A stretch of 64,000 bases of DNA, from positions 25,652,997-25,716,996 of the forward strand of contig NC_090953.1 of assembly GCF_040807025.1 (NCBI RefSeq), read 5' to 3'. The position numbers were made by a program, and so were the translations under genes. Below are positions 1-11,278 of this stretch, in pieces (the stretch's first letter is position 1; each line of letters begins with the position of its first letter). This DNA is from Struthio camelus. Lineage: Eukaryota; Chordata; Aves; Struthioniformes; Struthionidae. Under the pieces are notes generated by a model, which worked only from the letters and a program-made list of their open reading frames with translations, did not search any database and was not told the origin of the DNA.

Positions 1-790
1 GTTCAAAAGCTTCTTAGGCTCTGTCCCCGCGGTTTAAATTGTCCTGTGTTATTGTTGGGGGATTAGGAGGGGATTTTGTACGATTGGTTGCAGCGGGTTA
101 AATATAGGCTGGTGCGTGCTGGAGGGTTTGCACTTAGCCCTGCGCCAGGCTGTCGCGGCGGAGGGGAGGGAAAGGATGGCCGCTCTGCGGCCGGGGCCGC
201 TGCTGAGCGCGCTGGCTCGCTCCAGCTCTTCATCTTTCATCGCTCGCCTGTGATCACGGCGGCGGGAGAAATGCCAGCACGTCCTTTCTAATATCACACG
301 CCAGCCCTGGGACGCGCAGAGCCTCTGGTGGCTTGTCACACAATTAACTTCTAACAGCGCGCGGGAAGGCGGAGGGGGACTCGCCGCTTAGGTCTCTAAC
401 TGCAGGTTGCCTTCAAAGAGCTATTGAACTGGCGCTGGCTGTGCGGCTGCTCCGGGGGAAGGCAGGCGAGAGCTGCTCCTCCGAGACTGTCAGCCGGGAA
501 GGACGAGCTGGTCGTGACGGGTGGCTGGAGCGAGAGGGAGCTGAGAGCAGTCCCTCGGCCCCAGGCTGGCAAGAAGGGGTCTGTCCTAGGGCTGCTGGGC
601 TGGAGTCGGTCTCCCGGCGGCTGCTTTGCCCTCCTCCGTCTCCCAGGGGCATCCCCGAGGTGCAGAGCGGCCGCGGCTCGGCGGAGGTCCCCAGGGGTCT
701 GCGTGTTTGGGCTGGGTAGCAGCACACGGCCGTCGGCTTCCCTATGCAGATATGTTTTAAGGAAGGAGGGCTGGAGTGCTCCTGCCTGCT

Positions 791-813
791 AAAAAAAAAA
801 AAAAAAAAAAAAA
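791..813 (+). repeat. Poly-A homopolymer, 23 bases
   Basis: Uninterrupted run of 23 A in the ZNF609 intron. It has no recognisable SINE or processed-pseudogene body in front of it, so it is called a simple homopolymer. Confidence 0.9.
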
Positions 814-2518
814 GGCTATGTTTGGAGGCACCAGGGCAGACAAGGCATCGCGGACCGCCCTCCGCGCCTCCTCCTCGCACCACTTGGGATCAGCATTGCC
901 CTTCGCTCACCTCTCTCCCTTCCGTCTTCCCCGCAGCATGGCGCTGCGAGCTCAAAGCGGTTGGTTTCACTGCTCTTTTCCAACCCGCTTGGTTCGCTGA
1001 GTTGCATCCTTCCTATCTTTCCTGACCTCTTGCAGCCTCTCCTAGCTGCCCAGGGCTAGGTTACCTGCTTTGTGGAGCAAAACCAGCTGTGCAGGTGCTG
1101 CAACCCTCAGCCGGGACGTGCAGGCCATGCCGTGGTGCTCCAGCACTGTGGTGGGTGGGCTGTAACCTTTCCTTTAGCCCTAGTCTTGAGCACTTCCGCT
1201 GCCTCCACATTAATGCAGGTCTTTTTGGAGCTCTTCTCTAAAGGCAGGACGAGTCTCCTCCATCCTGCTCGCAACATGGATGGGGATGGAGCAGCCTGCC
1301 CACTCATACAGGGATCAGAGCCAGCTGCAGGTCTCAGATGTGCACTATGACCATATCTTCCCATGATCTGCTCCTGCTGGAACGGCCAATATTTTACAAG
1401 AGGAGAAAGAGAGAAAGGGTTTGAAACACCAACAGTTTTCCCCGTTGTGCTTTCTTCGTGGAGCCTTTTCTGTTCTATTCCTCTTTTAAAATGAAACCTG
1501 TATTTTGGGCCTCGGCTCCACGAGCGTCTCTTGATTTCATATATAATCTCTGTGAAGCCTGCAGCTGGCTGCTGGCACGTTACAACCGGGGATACAGACC
1601 AAGATTTACAAATGTGCTTCAGGCACAGCTGTTCTGGGCTCCCTCGGCTCCATCCATCTTCTGGGTCTGCGCGGCTGTATATCTAGCTGCACTCATCTGC
1701 CCTTGTAAATGAGATTTCTATCTCCCAAGTTTTACCTTGTTCAGATAAATGCACTCAGTGCAATGGACTCTGCTCCTGGTCGAATTAGTTATGCAGTAAT
1801 CAGAGCAGTCCATCGCTGGGAGGAAATATCCACTTGAGTTCACTCGGCTAATGGCCTGAGATTATTTAGTGTAATTGCTTTCTTATGGAAGCACTTGCAG
1901 CCTGCTGGCCACGAGAGACCTGGGAAGGTGCTAGCGCTGGGCAGGCTCGCCAAGCAGGAGCAAGCTGGGTCTTCCCCTGCACTTGCACGTGGTCCGGAGG
2001 AAAGCTGAGAGATGCCGTGCAAGAGTCACCTGGCCCAGGAGAAAGATTGCCTGGGTTTGTGTCCTTGGCAGGGATCTCCTCCGGCTTTCTGCTATCTCTT
2101 CCCAGCCTAAAGTTGTTTGCAGAAACTGATGCTTCCAGTTCCCCGACAGCTTTCTGAGATTGGCATTGCCCAGGGCTTGCCCGATGCTGGGGCCTGGCCT
2201 TGCACGGCTGTAGTGCGGAACAGGAGGAGATGTGTCTGCTGCTGCTGGTTTCTCCAGGCAGAGGGAGGTGGCAACATGGAGATGGTGCCTCGTGGTGGGT
2301 CTTGGTAGGTGTCCTGTGCATGCAGGACCAAAATGAGCTGCAGACAAGGGTTTTCCCAAAGGTTGGGATCTCCTGCAAGGATGCTCTGGACCCCTGTGCT
2401 GGGCTTGAGGTGGTCCATGGAGGCCAAGCGACAGTTGGGCTGTGCGGGGATGCTGGGCAGAGCTTGCCATCTAGTGGGCAAAATCATCTCCTCCATTGGC
2501 CTCCAAGAGGACTCTGGG

Positions 2519-2652
2519 GTTTGCAGCCCCGCTGTGGGGGTCTGCAGCCTTGCTGTGGGGGTCTGCAGCCTTGCTGTGGGGTTCACAGCCTTACATTGCC
2601 GTTTGCAGCTCTCCTGTGGGTTTCACAGCCTTGCTGGGGGGTTCACAGCCCT
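2519..2652. repeat. 21-bp minisatellite in ZNF609 intron
   Basis: About six tandem units of 19-22 bp built on TGCAGCCTTGCTGTGGGG. The first three units are nearly identical and later ones drift to tcacagcc variants. It produces open frames in several phases, which are artefacts of the repeat and not genes. Confidence 0.85.
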
Positions 2653-3318
2653 TGGCCCCCGGAGATCACCCCCCCCCCCCGGGAGAGTCACATACAGCCA
2701 ACGTGGATCTTCAGGCCCCTCAAATTAAGCAGCCCCTTGGGGCTCATGGTTTTTAGCATCTCTGTGAAAATGCAGGCAAGCAAAATGCTGAGCAGCTCAA
2801 GGAGCAGAGGTTAAGCAGGCACTAGGCAGAGCCCTGCCAAGAGAGGGGACGAGCAGGGTGGTTTCCCATTGTCCGCGCTGCTCCAGCCTGGAGCCTAGTC
2901 TCTCACATATCTGCTGAGATGTGGTGAGAGCTGGCAATGCCACGTGGCCCTCCAGGGCTTCTGGAGACCCAGGACAAGGTCATCCCATCAGGTGTGAGGA
3001 TGCCTGAACGTGTCCGCATCCTCACTTGCAGGAGAGGAATTGTTTAAGGCAGTGATTGGTGTCCTTTATCTCCACATTACACTAAACAAATCACTCCCCG
3101 CATTGTGGAGAGGCTTGCCCAAGGCCCAGCCTCCTTCTCTGTTTCTCTCTGACCCTAGAGCTGAGCCCATCTCTGTGCGTGCTGTTGTTCCTCCTGTCCG
3201 TCTCGAAGGGGGAGAGCCCCCTTTTCCTGTAGCCTGATGCCCATGGAAGGGCAAGACACCCATGGAGCCGTGGGGAGGCCTGCCTGGCCGCGTGTGACCC
3301 TGTCTCCTTGCCTTACAG

Positions 3319-3406
3319 GTATGCTGGTAGTCAACGTGACCTGGAGGAACAAGACATACGTGGGGACGCTGCTTGACTGTACGCAGCACGACTGGGCACC
3401 TCCCCG
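3319..3406 (+). CDS. ZNF609: ZNF609 coding exon ([17 protein letters not shown] segment)
   Basis: The 88-nt exon starts after ccttacag and ends at the donor gtaagt (3407). Entry is phase 1: the last G of the previous exon plus GT gives Gly. It ends with the first two bases of an Arg codon. The encoded segment is almost identical to human. ZNF608, the paralogue, has a related segment, but the downstream exons fit ZNF609 better. Confidence 0.95.
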
Positions 3407-6400
3407 GTAAGTGCATGGAGGGGCCTGGCAGGACCTCATGCTCCCTCAGCCGACAAGCACCCTGCTCGGTTGGGTTGTGCCCACATCATTCCCTGCTTTG
3501 CCTAGATGCAGAGGGGAAACCCAGCTGCGTTCTGGCCTCGCGTCACCCAGCACGCTCTACCCATTGCCCTTGGAGCTGCCGTGGCAGGCAGTGTCTCCTC
3601 CAGCCAGCTCGTGCTTGTCCACGGCGCCCTGCCAAGTTGCTAAAGCAGAGCTTGCGCTGTACCATTGCCATGTGCCCAGCCCAGGGCTGCTGCCATGTGC
3701 CTGCTGCCAACCCCCGTTCCTGACATCTCCTTGCTGCACCCGCAGCTCTTTACTCCTCTGATCTCAGGCTCCTTTTCCCTGGGGACTGAAGCTAGCTGGG
3801 CATTTGCTGTCTGAGCTCTCTTAACGCTTTCTTTGGTAGTCCTGGGGGTGACGGGGGCCAGTTCTCAGGACTGGCAGCGCTTAGCCCCGTTCACAGCTCC
3901 CTGCAGAGCTCAGACCATCCCGGGGAAGAAGGGGTCCCCTCCGAGCAGTGGGGATGGTGTAGCTTGGCCCAGCCATCGCTGGACAAGCTCCTTGTTCTCT
4001 GCAGGTTCTGCGACTCTCCTACCAGCGACCTCGAGATGCGCAACGGCCGGGGCAGGGGCAAGCGCATGCGCCCCAACAGCAACACGCCTGTGAACGAGAC
4101 CGCCACGGCTTCAGACAGCAAAGGGACCAGCAACAGCAGCAAGACCCGGGCGGGAGCCAACAGCAAAGGGCGCCGGGGAAGCCAGAACTCCTCAGACCAC
4201 CGCACGCCACCCAGCGGCACCACAGAGGACGTAAAGGCCAGCCCCTCCTCCGTGACCAAGCGGAAAAGTAAGCCCCTCTCAGATATGGAGCTGAACTCCA
4301 GCTCGGAGGACTCGAAGGGCAGCAAACGCATCCGCACTAATTCGATGGGCTCGGCAGCGGTGCCCCCAGCCACGGTCAAGGTGGAGCCAGCTGTCCTGGA
4401 TCGAAATTGCCCCTCTCCCATCCTCATTGACTGTCCCCACCCAAACTGTAACAAGAAGTACAAGCACATCAATGGGCTCAAGTACCACCAGGCCCACGCA
4501 CACACAGATGATGACAGCAAGCTGGAGGCGGACGTGGACAGCGAGTACGGCGAGGAGCCCTCCTTGCACTCGGACATTGGGAGCTGCAATGGTGCTGCCG
4601 TCTCTCAGAAGGGCTCGCTCTCGCCAGCTCGCTCAGCCACCCCAAAGGTCCGCTTGATGGAGCCCCACAGTCCCTCCCCATCTAGTAAGTTCAGCACCAA
4701 GGTCCCTTGCAAGAAGAAGCTGGGTGGGGAAGGAGACACTGACCCCGGTGCCCTGTCCAACGACGGCTCTGAGGATGGTCCCTCGGTGGCCGATGAGACG
4801 AGTAACGACGGCTTTGACTCACTGGAGAAGAGGTGCGTTGATAAGGACAAGTCCAAGAAGGCATCTGCTGCTAAGCCGGAGAAGATCTCTTCCAAAAGCT
4901 TGAAGTCTGCCAGACCCATTGCCCCAGCCATCCCCCCACAGCCAATTTACACCTTCCAGACAGCCACCTTCACTGCAGCCAGCCCTGGTTCTTCCACAGG
5001 CCTCACCACCACTGTGGTCCAGACCATGCCCAATAGCCCTCAGCTCAAGCCCATTCAGCCAAAGCCTACAGTGATGGGAGAGCCCTTCACAGTCAACCCT
5101 GCCCTGACCCCTTCCAAGGAGAAAAAGAAAAAGGACAAGAAGAAGAAGGAGCCCAAGGAAGTAGAAAACCCTCTGACTCCTGGGAAAGTCTGCAGAGCGG
5201 AAGAAGGCAAGAGCCCTTTCCGGGGGGAATCCAGCGACCTTGGGACAAAAGGCGAGGGACTGCTGAACGGTTCATCTGACCCTCACCAGAGCCGGCTCGC
5301 CAGCATCAAGGCTGAGGCGGATAAAATCTACAGCTTCACAGACAACGCTCCGAGCCCCTCCATCGGTGGTGCCAGCAGGCTGGAAAACACCAACCCAACC
5401 CAGCCCATGACCCCACTGCACGTCGTGACCCAGAACGGAGCAGAAGCGAGCTCGGTGAAAACCAACAGCCCAGCCTACTCGGACATCTCTGACGCAGGTG
5501 AGGATGGGGAGGGCAAGCTGGAAAGTATGAAGGCAAAGGATCCTGAGCAGCTGGTCAAGGAAGGTGCAAAGAAAGCTCTCTTCCCCCCACAATCCCAGAG
5601 CAAAGAGTCCCCTTACTACCAAGGCTTTGAAACCTACTATTCCCCTGGCTACCCCCAGGCAAGCCCGGGGCCCTTGAACCCTGGCAGCCAGGCTGCGGCC
5701 GAGACGCAGGCCTTGAAGCTAAAGAAAGACGAGGAGCAAGAGAGCCCGGAGGTGAAAGTGAAGAGCGAGGGCTGTGAAGAGAAGAAGGCAGAGCTTGGCA
5801 GCTCCAGCCAGCAGCCCTCGGTCATCCAGCAGCGTCCCAACATGTACATGCAGTCCCTCTACTACAACCAATACGCCTACGTGCCCCCCTATGGCTACAA
5901 TGAGCAAGGCTACCATGCTCACCTGCTGAGCACCAACCCTGCCTACCGCCAGCAGTATGAGGAGCAACAGAAGCAGCGACAGAGCCTGGAGCAGCAGCAG
6001 CAGCGAGGACTGGAGAAGAAGGCGGAGCTGGGCCTGAAGGAGAGGGAGGCAGCTCTCAAAGAGGAGTGGAAGCAAAAGCCACCCATGCCCCCGACGCTTA
6101 CCAAGGCCCCAAGCCTCACGGACCTTGTCAAGTCAGGGCTGAGCAAGGCCAAGGAGCAAGGAGGTGCTGATATGGCTAAGTCTGTGATCATCCCCAAGCT
6201 GGAGGACTCGTCGAAGCTGTCTGGCAGCCAGGTAGCCGAGGGACTTAAGGTGAAGCTGAGTGAGGCCAGTCACCTTGGGAAAGAGAGCACCGAGACGAAG
6301 ACTGGCTCTGAGTGTGGCCGGCAAGCAGAGGTGGACCCTGTCCTCTGGTACAGACAGGTAATGCCCGCACACTGCCCGCCAGCCCAGGTGCTGGGCCCTC

Positions 6401-8964
6401 TCCTGTCACGTCTTGTAGGAAGCCCCATGCTGGGGGGTTCATTCCTGTCAGGATGTGACCCCATGAGGTTGCCAGTTGGGCCGGGAGCGATGGGGCTGCG
6501 AAGGACTGGGGATGATGGGCTGCTCCAGGAGAACAAGGAGAGCCTGGTGCCCTGGGAAGGGGGGGGGGGGGGGGGGGGGGCTGCACTGGTCTCTTCCAAG
6601 TTCTAGTTCTGGGTTTTTGGGGCATGTGGGGTTGGGGGGAGGCAACTGCTCTGACAGTTCACTGGTTCTTGCAGGAAGCAGAGCCCCGGATGTGGACCTA
6701 TGTTTACCCTGCAAAGTACTCGGACATCAAGACGGAGGATGAGCGGTGGAAAGAGGAGAGGGATCGGAAGTTGAAGGAAGAAAGAAGTCGAAGCAAAGAA
6801 GCTGTGTCCAAGGAAGACGGGAAGGAGAGCGCCAGCTCTGAGTGCAAACTGACCCCCACCGAGGAGGCTCGCATGGTGGGGAAGGACCCCAGGCCGAGTG
6901 TCCATGTCCCCGTATCTTCACCCCTCACGCAGCACCAGTCCTACATCCCCTACATGCACGGCTACTCCTACAGCCAGTCGTATGACCCCAACCACCCCAG
7001 CTACCGGGCCATGCCCACGGTCATGATGCAGAATTACCCAGGTAGGAGAGCCACGGCCTTCTCAAGAACTGCTGTCTAGCCCGGGGATGTCCCTTCCTAG
7101 GCTGTGCCTGTGCCCTGCCCATCCTCCTGGAGTGGGGGATGGCTGTGGGCCAGAGCTACCATCGTCTTCGTGGCTTGGGGCTGGGCAGGGGAGCTGCTGC
7201 CACGGACTTTGTGCCGTTGGTCCCAAAGGGACCAGAGGGTCCCAAAGGGAGAGTGACTTTCATTACTGGGTTGTGTCTGTGACTTGTTGTCTGCTGGCTT
7301 ATGTGGCTGGCGGCACACGCCTTTGCCACCTCCCCATGGGGTGGCAGAGCTGTGTGCTCCTGTTGTGCAGCCCGAAGCAGCAGTGGGTGACAAATCTGCT
7401 TGCTCCTCTTGCTCTGACTGCCATCTTTCCCCCCGACCAGGATCGTACCTCCCCTCCAGCTACTCCTTCTCCCCGTACGGGAGCAAGGCGTCCGGGAGCG
7501 ATGACAGCGACAAGTCCCGAGCCAGTCCCAGTGTGAGCTGTAAATCCAGCTCGGAGTCTAAGGCCCTGGACATCCTGCAGCAGCACGCCAGCCACTACAA
7601 GAGCAAATCGCCTACGGTGAGGGTCAGGCCAGCTCCATGCACTGGCTTCAGGAAGGTCCTTGGGTCCTATGGCCAGCCCAGAGCAACTCTGCCTAGGTTG
7701 GGTTGACATTCCTGCTGTAGGAGACCAGAGGCCCTAAACAAATCCCACAGCACGACTCCTTTTGGAGTGATGAGCCAAACTTGTGGGCGTGACCGGCCCA
7801 GAGAAGCCCTGAGACTCCTCTAGGCCCTGCAGGGACTAGGCAACACTTGTCCTCGTCCCTGGAGCTTGTCTGCTGATGGGTGGGAGGCCAGGACACAGGG
7901 CCTGGATCCATCCCAGGGCAACATAGGGTTGCAAGCTCCTTTTAGACCAAGCTGAGAGAAGGAGCTCTGACATCTGCTTTTGGACAGGAAGGAGCTGCCC
8001 TGAATGGGACCCTGCTAAACAGGTTTGCACCCTTCTGTTCACTTTTGGGATGGTCACCAGCCATCCTGTCATCTCTGTGCTGTGTCAGCAGTGTCACGGG
8101 GAGCCTGTAGACAATGGTGCCATGGGGCAGCCTCAAGGGCCTGCGTGGATCAGACAGCTGGTGGGCTCTGCTGGCTGGACTGGCTGTTCTGAGGGCCCTG
8201 CACCCTGGGGTGCCCATGCCAAGCCACCCCACTGGGTAGCTGGGACAGAGCCAGCCCCTCTCCCTGCAAGCTGCTTTGAGGCCACCAGCTTCGCTCAATG
8301 TGCACCTGTTTTCTCCTCCCTAGATAAGCGAGAAGACGTCTCAGGAGAGGGACCGCAGTGGCTGCGGGGTGGTGGGGGGCGGCGGGAGCTGTAGCAGTGT
8401 TGGCGGAGCAGGAGGTGGGGAAAGGAGTGCAGACCGGCCCCGGACCTCGCCATCTCAACGCCTGCTCTCGACGCATCACCACCACCACCACCTCGGGTAC
8501 TCGCTGCTGCCAGCGCAGTACAACCTGCCCTATGCAACAGGTGAGAGCCAAATCTTGCCCTTGACTGGGGACTGGATGCTGGGGACAGAACGCACAGCCA
8601 GAGGGGCTCCTGGAGCATGGCTGCTTCTGAGAGGGCCCCAAGCAGGGCTGAGCTGAGCCACCAGGACTCGGGAGGGTGTTCGCAGGGTTTTGTAGCCTCT
8701 TTGGGCAGCATGAGCCCCTGCGCTGGGCACTACTTTGGCCATATCCAGTGCCTTTCAGCTCTGCCGGCTTGGAGCTTGGGACAGGTGTGATCCAGATGTG
8801 CGGGTGCTGTGGGCCCAGCCAGGACGGTTGCCAGGCTGAACTCAGTGCCTGTCTCCTGCTGCCAGCTCCTGATGCTGCTTCTCTCCGCAGGTCTCTCCTC
8901 CACCGCCATCGTTGCCAGCCAGCAGGGCTCCGCTCCCTCCCTATACCCACCTCCCAGGAGGTGA
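3319..8964 (+). CDS. ZNF609: ZNF609, zinc finger protein 609, C-terminal ~1,090 residues (six exons)
   Basis: Coding segments join as 3319-3406, 4005-6357, 6675-7041, 7441-7616, 8324-8540 and 8891-8964. All splice phases agree and sum to 1,090 complete codons plus a split first glycine, matching residues about 322-1411 of human ZNF609 in order and length. Features in order: a conserved [17 protein letters not shown] segment; basic Ser-rich stretches; a single C2H2 finger (cysteines near 4432 and 4447, histidines near 4489 and 4498); long disordered Pro/Ser/Lys regions; a Gln-rich coiled stretch near 5950-6010; Tyr-rich segments; and a natural six-His run near 8476. The family protein is nuclear and is reported to work with cohesin loader NIPBL and the Integrator complex in transcription control. 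The start codon is outside the window. Identification rests on sequence recalled from the human protein and is very secure. Confidence 0.97.
4005..6357 (+). CDS. ZNF609: ZNF609 large central exon with C2H2 finger
   Basis: The 2,353-nt exon lies between ctctgcag (ending 4004) and the donor gtaatg (6358). It completes the split Arg codon, then reads [20 protein letters not shown]. It carries the only zinc finger (about 4432-4503), KKKK-rich basic clusters near 5122-5155, Ser/Pro-rich disordered sequence, a [14 protein letters not shown] motif and the [19 protein letters not shown] segment, then a Gln-rich helix. Reading continues open past the donor to 6606, but that tail contains the poly-G tract and is intron. 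Confidence 0.97.
6559..6580 (+). repeat. Poly-G homopolymer, 22 bases, inside a short ZNF609 intron
   Basis: Twenty-two consecutive G lie about 95 bases before the acceptor at 6674. In RNA this could form a G-quadruplex. The length is uncertain because long G runs are poorly read by most sequencing chemistries. Confidence 0.85.
6675..7041 (+). CDS. ZNF609: ZNF609 coding exon ([19 protein letters not shown])
   Basis: The exon begins in phase 0 after ttcttgcag and ends at gtagga with one base of a Gly codon. It encodes the highly conserved [17 protein letters not shown] motif, a charged Glu/Arg/Lys helix, then [20 protein letters not shown] and a Tyr/Pro-rich tail. The order matches human ZNF609. 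Confidence 0.96.
7441..7616 (+). CDS. ZNF609: ZNF609 coding exon ([16 protein letters not shown])
   Basis: The acceptor is cgaccag (ends 7440) and the donor gtgagg (7617). The 176-nt exon encodes [16 protein letters not shown], a Ser-rich linker and the conserved [18 protein letters not shown] segment. It ends exactly on a codon boundary. Confidence 0.95.
8324..8540 (+). CDS. ZNF609: ZNF609 coding exon with Gly-rich and six-His segments
   Basis: The acceptor is cctccctag (ends 8323) and the donor gtgaga (8541). It encodes [16 protein letters not shown], a Gly/Ser-rich linker, [19 protein letters not shown] and [16 protein letters not shown]. The six-histidine tract is encoded by alternating CAT/CAC codons and is also present in the human protein as I recall it. 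Confidence 0.95.
8891..8964 (+). CDS. ZNF609: ZNF609 terminal coding exon (ends PPPRR-stop)
   Basis: After the acceptor ctctccgcag (ends 8890) the exon encodes [19 protein letters not shown] then PPPRR and a TGA at 8962-8964. The stop overlaps a donor-like AG|GTGAGA (8959-8964). If that donor were used with the good acceptor at 9358, the protein would gain only a Thr before another TGA. Both readings end the protein within one residue of each other. Confidence 0.9.
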
Positions 8965-10400
8965 GAATGGTAAGGCTCTCCTGCAGTACCGGCATGGGCA
9001 GGCTTCCACCCTGCTTAGCCTGTTGGGCAACCACACATCTCCACTCCCCATGGCCAGGATGAGGGCACAGGCTCTGTCAGGGCAGAAGCGGTTGGATAGG
9101 CATGCGTGGCCTAACATGGGGTGGTACAGGGCCATCTTGAGGCGGAAGAGCAGCCCTGAGAGCAGAGGCTGGGCTCACCCCCTCCGCTCGCTCCTCATGT
9201 CCCCCCCAGTCACCTCTGGAGCCCCCAGTGAGCACGTCCCCAAGCAGCAGGTGCTGGCTTTCCCCTCTGACCTCCTGCCGATTGCCCCGGTCGCAGCCCT
9301 GGGGCTCATGGGGGCTGCTGGATGTCGGAGCTGACTTTTTGCCTTTGGTTCTCTGCAGGACGTGATGCGCTGGGATGCCTGGGCTGTACGAGACATGTGA
9401 CTGGCTCACATGAGGAAGCGCTGGAGACTCCTTTAGACATCAGTTGAATGGTGTTAATTGTTCTGCTTGACGTTCCTGCCGTAATCGAGGCAGACTCTGT
9501 CTTCTCCCCCGTCGGACACACACTGAATCCCCCCCTCTACACCCTTCCCTTTGGTGAGTGGGCGAGCTGGTACCTATGGAAATATTTATTCTAGTGGGCA
9601 CTGGCGCTCGGGATGGAAGTGAATCGCCTGCCTGGTGCATATGAAGAGGAAACGGAAGCACTGAGGTTTCTCGATGGATTTGAGACCCTGCTGTGTCTCT
9701 GGGAGTCACTGCTTCATGATGGGTCTGAGCATCACAGGACTTGGGGTGGGCAAGTGGCATGGGCTGGGGTGCTGCCTCCTGCATCCCTTGTGCCGTGTGT
9801 TCCTCGCTAGGGTTGAACCACAAGTCAGAGCTGGAAGTGGAGTTGCAGTCTCAGGAAAGAGAGTTCTGGCTACTCTTATTAGTGCTGTGGAGTCAAGGTG
9901 GGTGTTGGAGACGCTTGTGCGGATGGAGACGGTCAGCCCTGTGGGATGCGTCGATAGGCAAAAATGTTCGTGCTTGTGCGGCACAGATATGTCAGCAGGT
10001 CAAGCAGTGCCTGCAAGTTTGAGTAGGGTTGTAGCCATCCAAAATCCTCAGTCAGTCCACCTGCACCAGGTCTGAGGGGCCCACTGCCATGGCGCTGCTG
10101 CAAACAGGCAGCTGGGCATTGCGGCGCTACGCACCTCTGTGCCCTGCTACTCTCCTCCATCTCCTGCTCTGGGCTCTCCCTGCTTTTCTGCTCCGGCCCA
10201 GCAGCAGTGGTTGGTACTCCTGTGCCCCATGGCGAGGACCAGGTGCAAAGCAGCTCACGCTGCTCTGCTCTGCTCTGACCATGCCTGCGTGGGAAGGAGC
10301 CGCCTGGGTGGCTGGCTCTGCTCCTGGCACCCTGCACAGGGCAGGCGTTATTGGCCTCATTGCAACTGGAGCATCCCACAATGTGCTGGCCAGTGGGTTT

Positions 10401-10505
10401 GGGGGGGGGGGGGCTGGGGGGGGGGGGGCACTGCTCTTGGCCCAGCTGAAGCCTGGATGGCTCCAGGAAGCTGTTTGGAGGTGGTATCAGTTGGGGGGGG
10501 GGGGG
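10401..10505 (+). repeat. Three 13-base poly-G runs
   Basis: G runs sit at 10401-10413, 10416-10428 and 10493-10505 within the ZNF609 3' UTR. Two are separated only by CT. They are candidate G-quadruplex elements, and the exact run lengths should be treated with caution. Confidence 0.85.
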
Positions 10506-10649
10506 TGTCACAGAGCTGGGGAGCAGCTGTGTGCTGTGCCCATCACCCAGCCCGCTGCCAGGATTTCTCCCCAGTGCCTTGTAGGGTCCAGACCTGACTG
10601 AAACTCATTTCCAAGGCTTTTGAGTTGGTTTCTGAGCTGTGACTCTGCA

Positions 10650-10675
10650 CCCCCCCCCCCCAAAAAAAAAAAAAA
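10650..10675 (+). repeat. C12-A14 compound homopolymer
   Basis: Twelve C followed immediately by fourteen A. It is one of four C(n)A(n) junctions in the same orientation within 3 kb. Confidence 0.9.
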
Positions 10676-10869
10676 CCCAGCCTGCCCTCTGCCCCTCCCT
10701 GCAGCAAGCACTTCCCCCCAGGTAGGGCAATCCTGCTCGGAGGCAGGGCTGGGGGCTCCCCTTCACAGCCACCCTCTGCTTTTAAGTTGAGGTCCCCTGG
10801 CCATGGGCAGAGCTCAGCAAGGAACAAGCACACTTAGGCTCTGTCAGAGGCACTTCTCTGAGCCACACA

Positions 10870-10873
<4 letters not shown>

Positions 10874-10900
<27 letters not shown>

Positions 10901-10905
10901 AAAAA
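10874..10905 (+). repeat. C11-A21 compound homopolymer
   Basis: Eleven C followed immediately by twenty-one A, in the same orientation as the tract at 10650. Confidence 0.9.
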
Positions 10906-11270
10906 GAAAAACACCCTGCTCTGGCCCTGTGCCAGGGCTCAGGGCACCAGGTCCTTGAAGCTGGTCCTCTGGGCAGTGCATGCCCTGCTGCTGGCTGCTC
11001 CCCGTGTCCCCAGTCCCTGAGGACAGGGGCTTTCTGGTCCTCTGCTCCCCCAGCCGTGGAGCGGCTTTTCCCGGGCCGGCTCTCTACCTCGGCCTGGAGC
11101 AGCCGGGCCGCCCAGGCTCTCCCTGCCGGTCCCCGGCTGGGCAAGCGGTGCTGTCCCTCCCAGGCTGGGGGAGCGCGGGGTTACCGTCGGTCCGCAGCGG
11201 TCTCTGTTGTTTGTGTGTCGCACCCGGCCCCGAGGGGCTGCTGTACCGGGATGCTCTGCCCGCTGGGCTC

Positions 11271-11278
11271 TGTACATA
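11271..11278 (+). promoter_or_regulatory. Pumilio-type element TGTACATA in ZNF609 3' UTR
   Basis: TGTACATA fits the PUF-protein consensus UGUAHAUA and lies in the 3' UTR in the sense orientation, followed by TGTAAA. Only the match is seen; use of the site is inference. Confidence 0.45.

Larger units (their letters stand above)
1..3318 (+). other. ZNF609: ZNF609 intron upstream of the first in-window exon
   Basis: No coding exon of ZNF609 is visible here. The stretch ends in a clean acceptor (ccttacag, 3311-3318), so it is the 3' part of the intron preceding the exon at 3319. It holds a moderately CpG-rich segment at about 120-260 and 400-720, a 23-base A run (791-813) and a 21-bp minisatellite (about 2519-2652). 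Open frames here are short and overlap on several strands and show no family resemblance. The coding exons for the protein's N-terminal 320 or so residues should lie before base 1. Confidence 0.75.
3407..8890 (+). other. ZNF609: ZNF609 introns between the coding exons
   Basis: Introns are 3407-4004, 6358-6674, 7042-7440, 7617-8323 and 8541-8890, all GT-AG and all under 710 bases. The 317-base intron 6358-6674 holds a 22-base G run (6559-6580). I see no repeats or RNA genes in the other four. Confidence 0.9.

Noticed and set aside
3891-4589. 232-residue minus frame opposite the ZNF609 main exon
   Set aside because: Shadow of a conserved coding exon; the plus-strand protein explains the openness.
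6358-6606. Continuation of the ZNF609 main-exon frame past 6357
   Set aside because: A canonical donor at 6358 and the conserved next exon at 6675 show this is intron.
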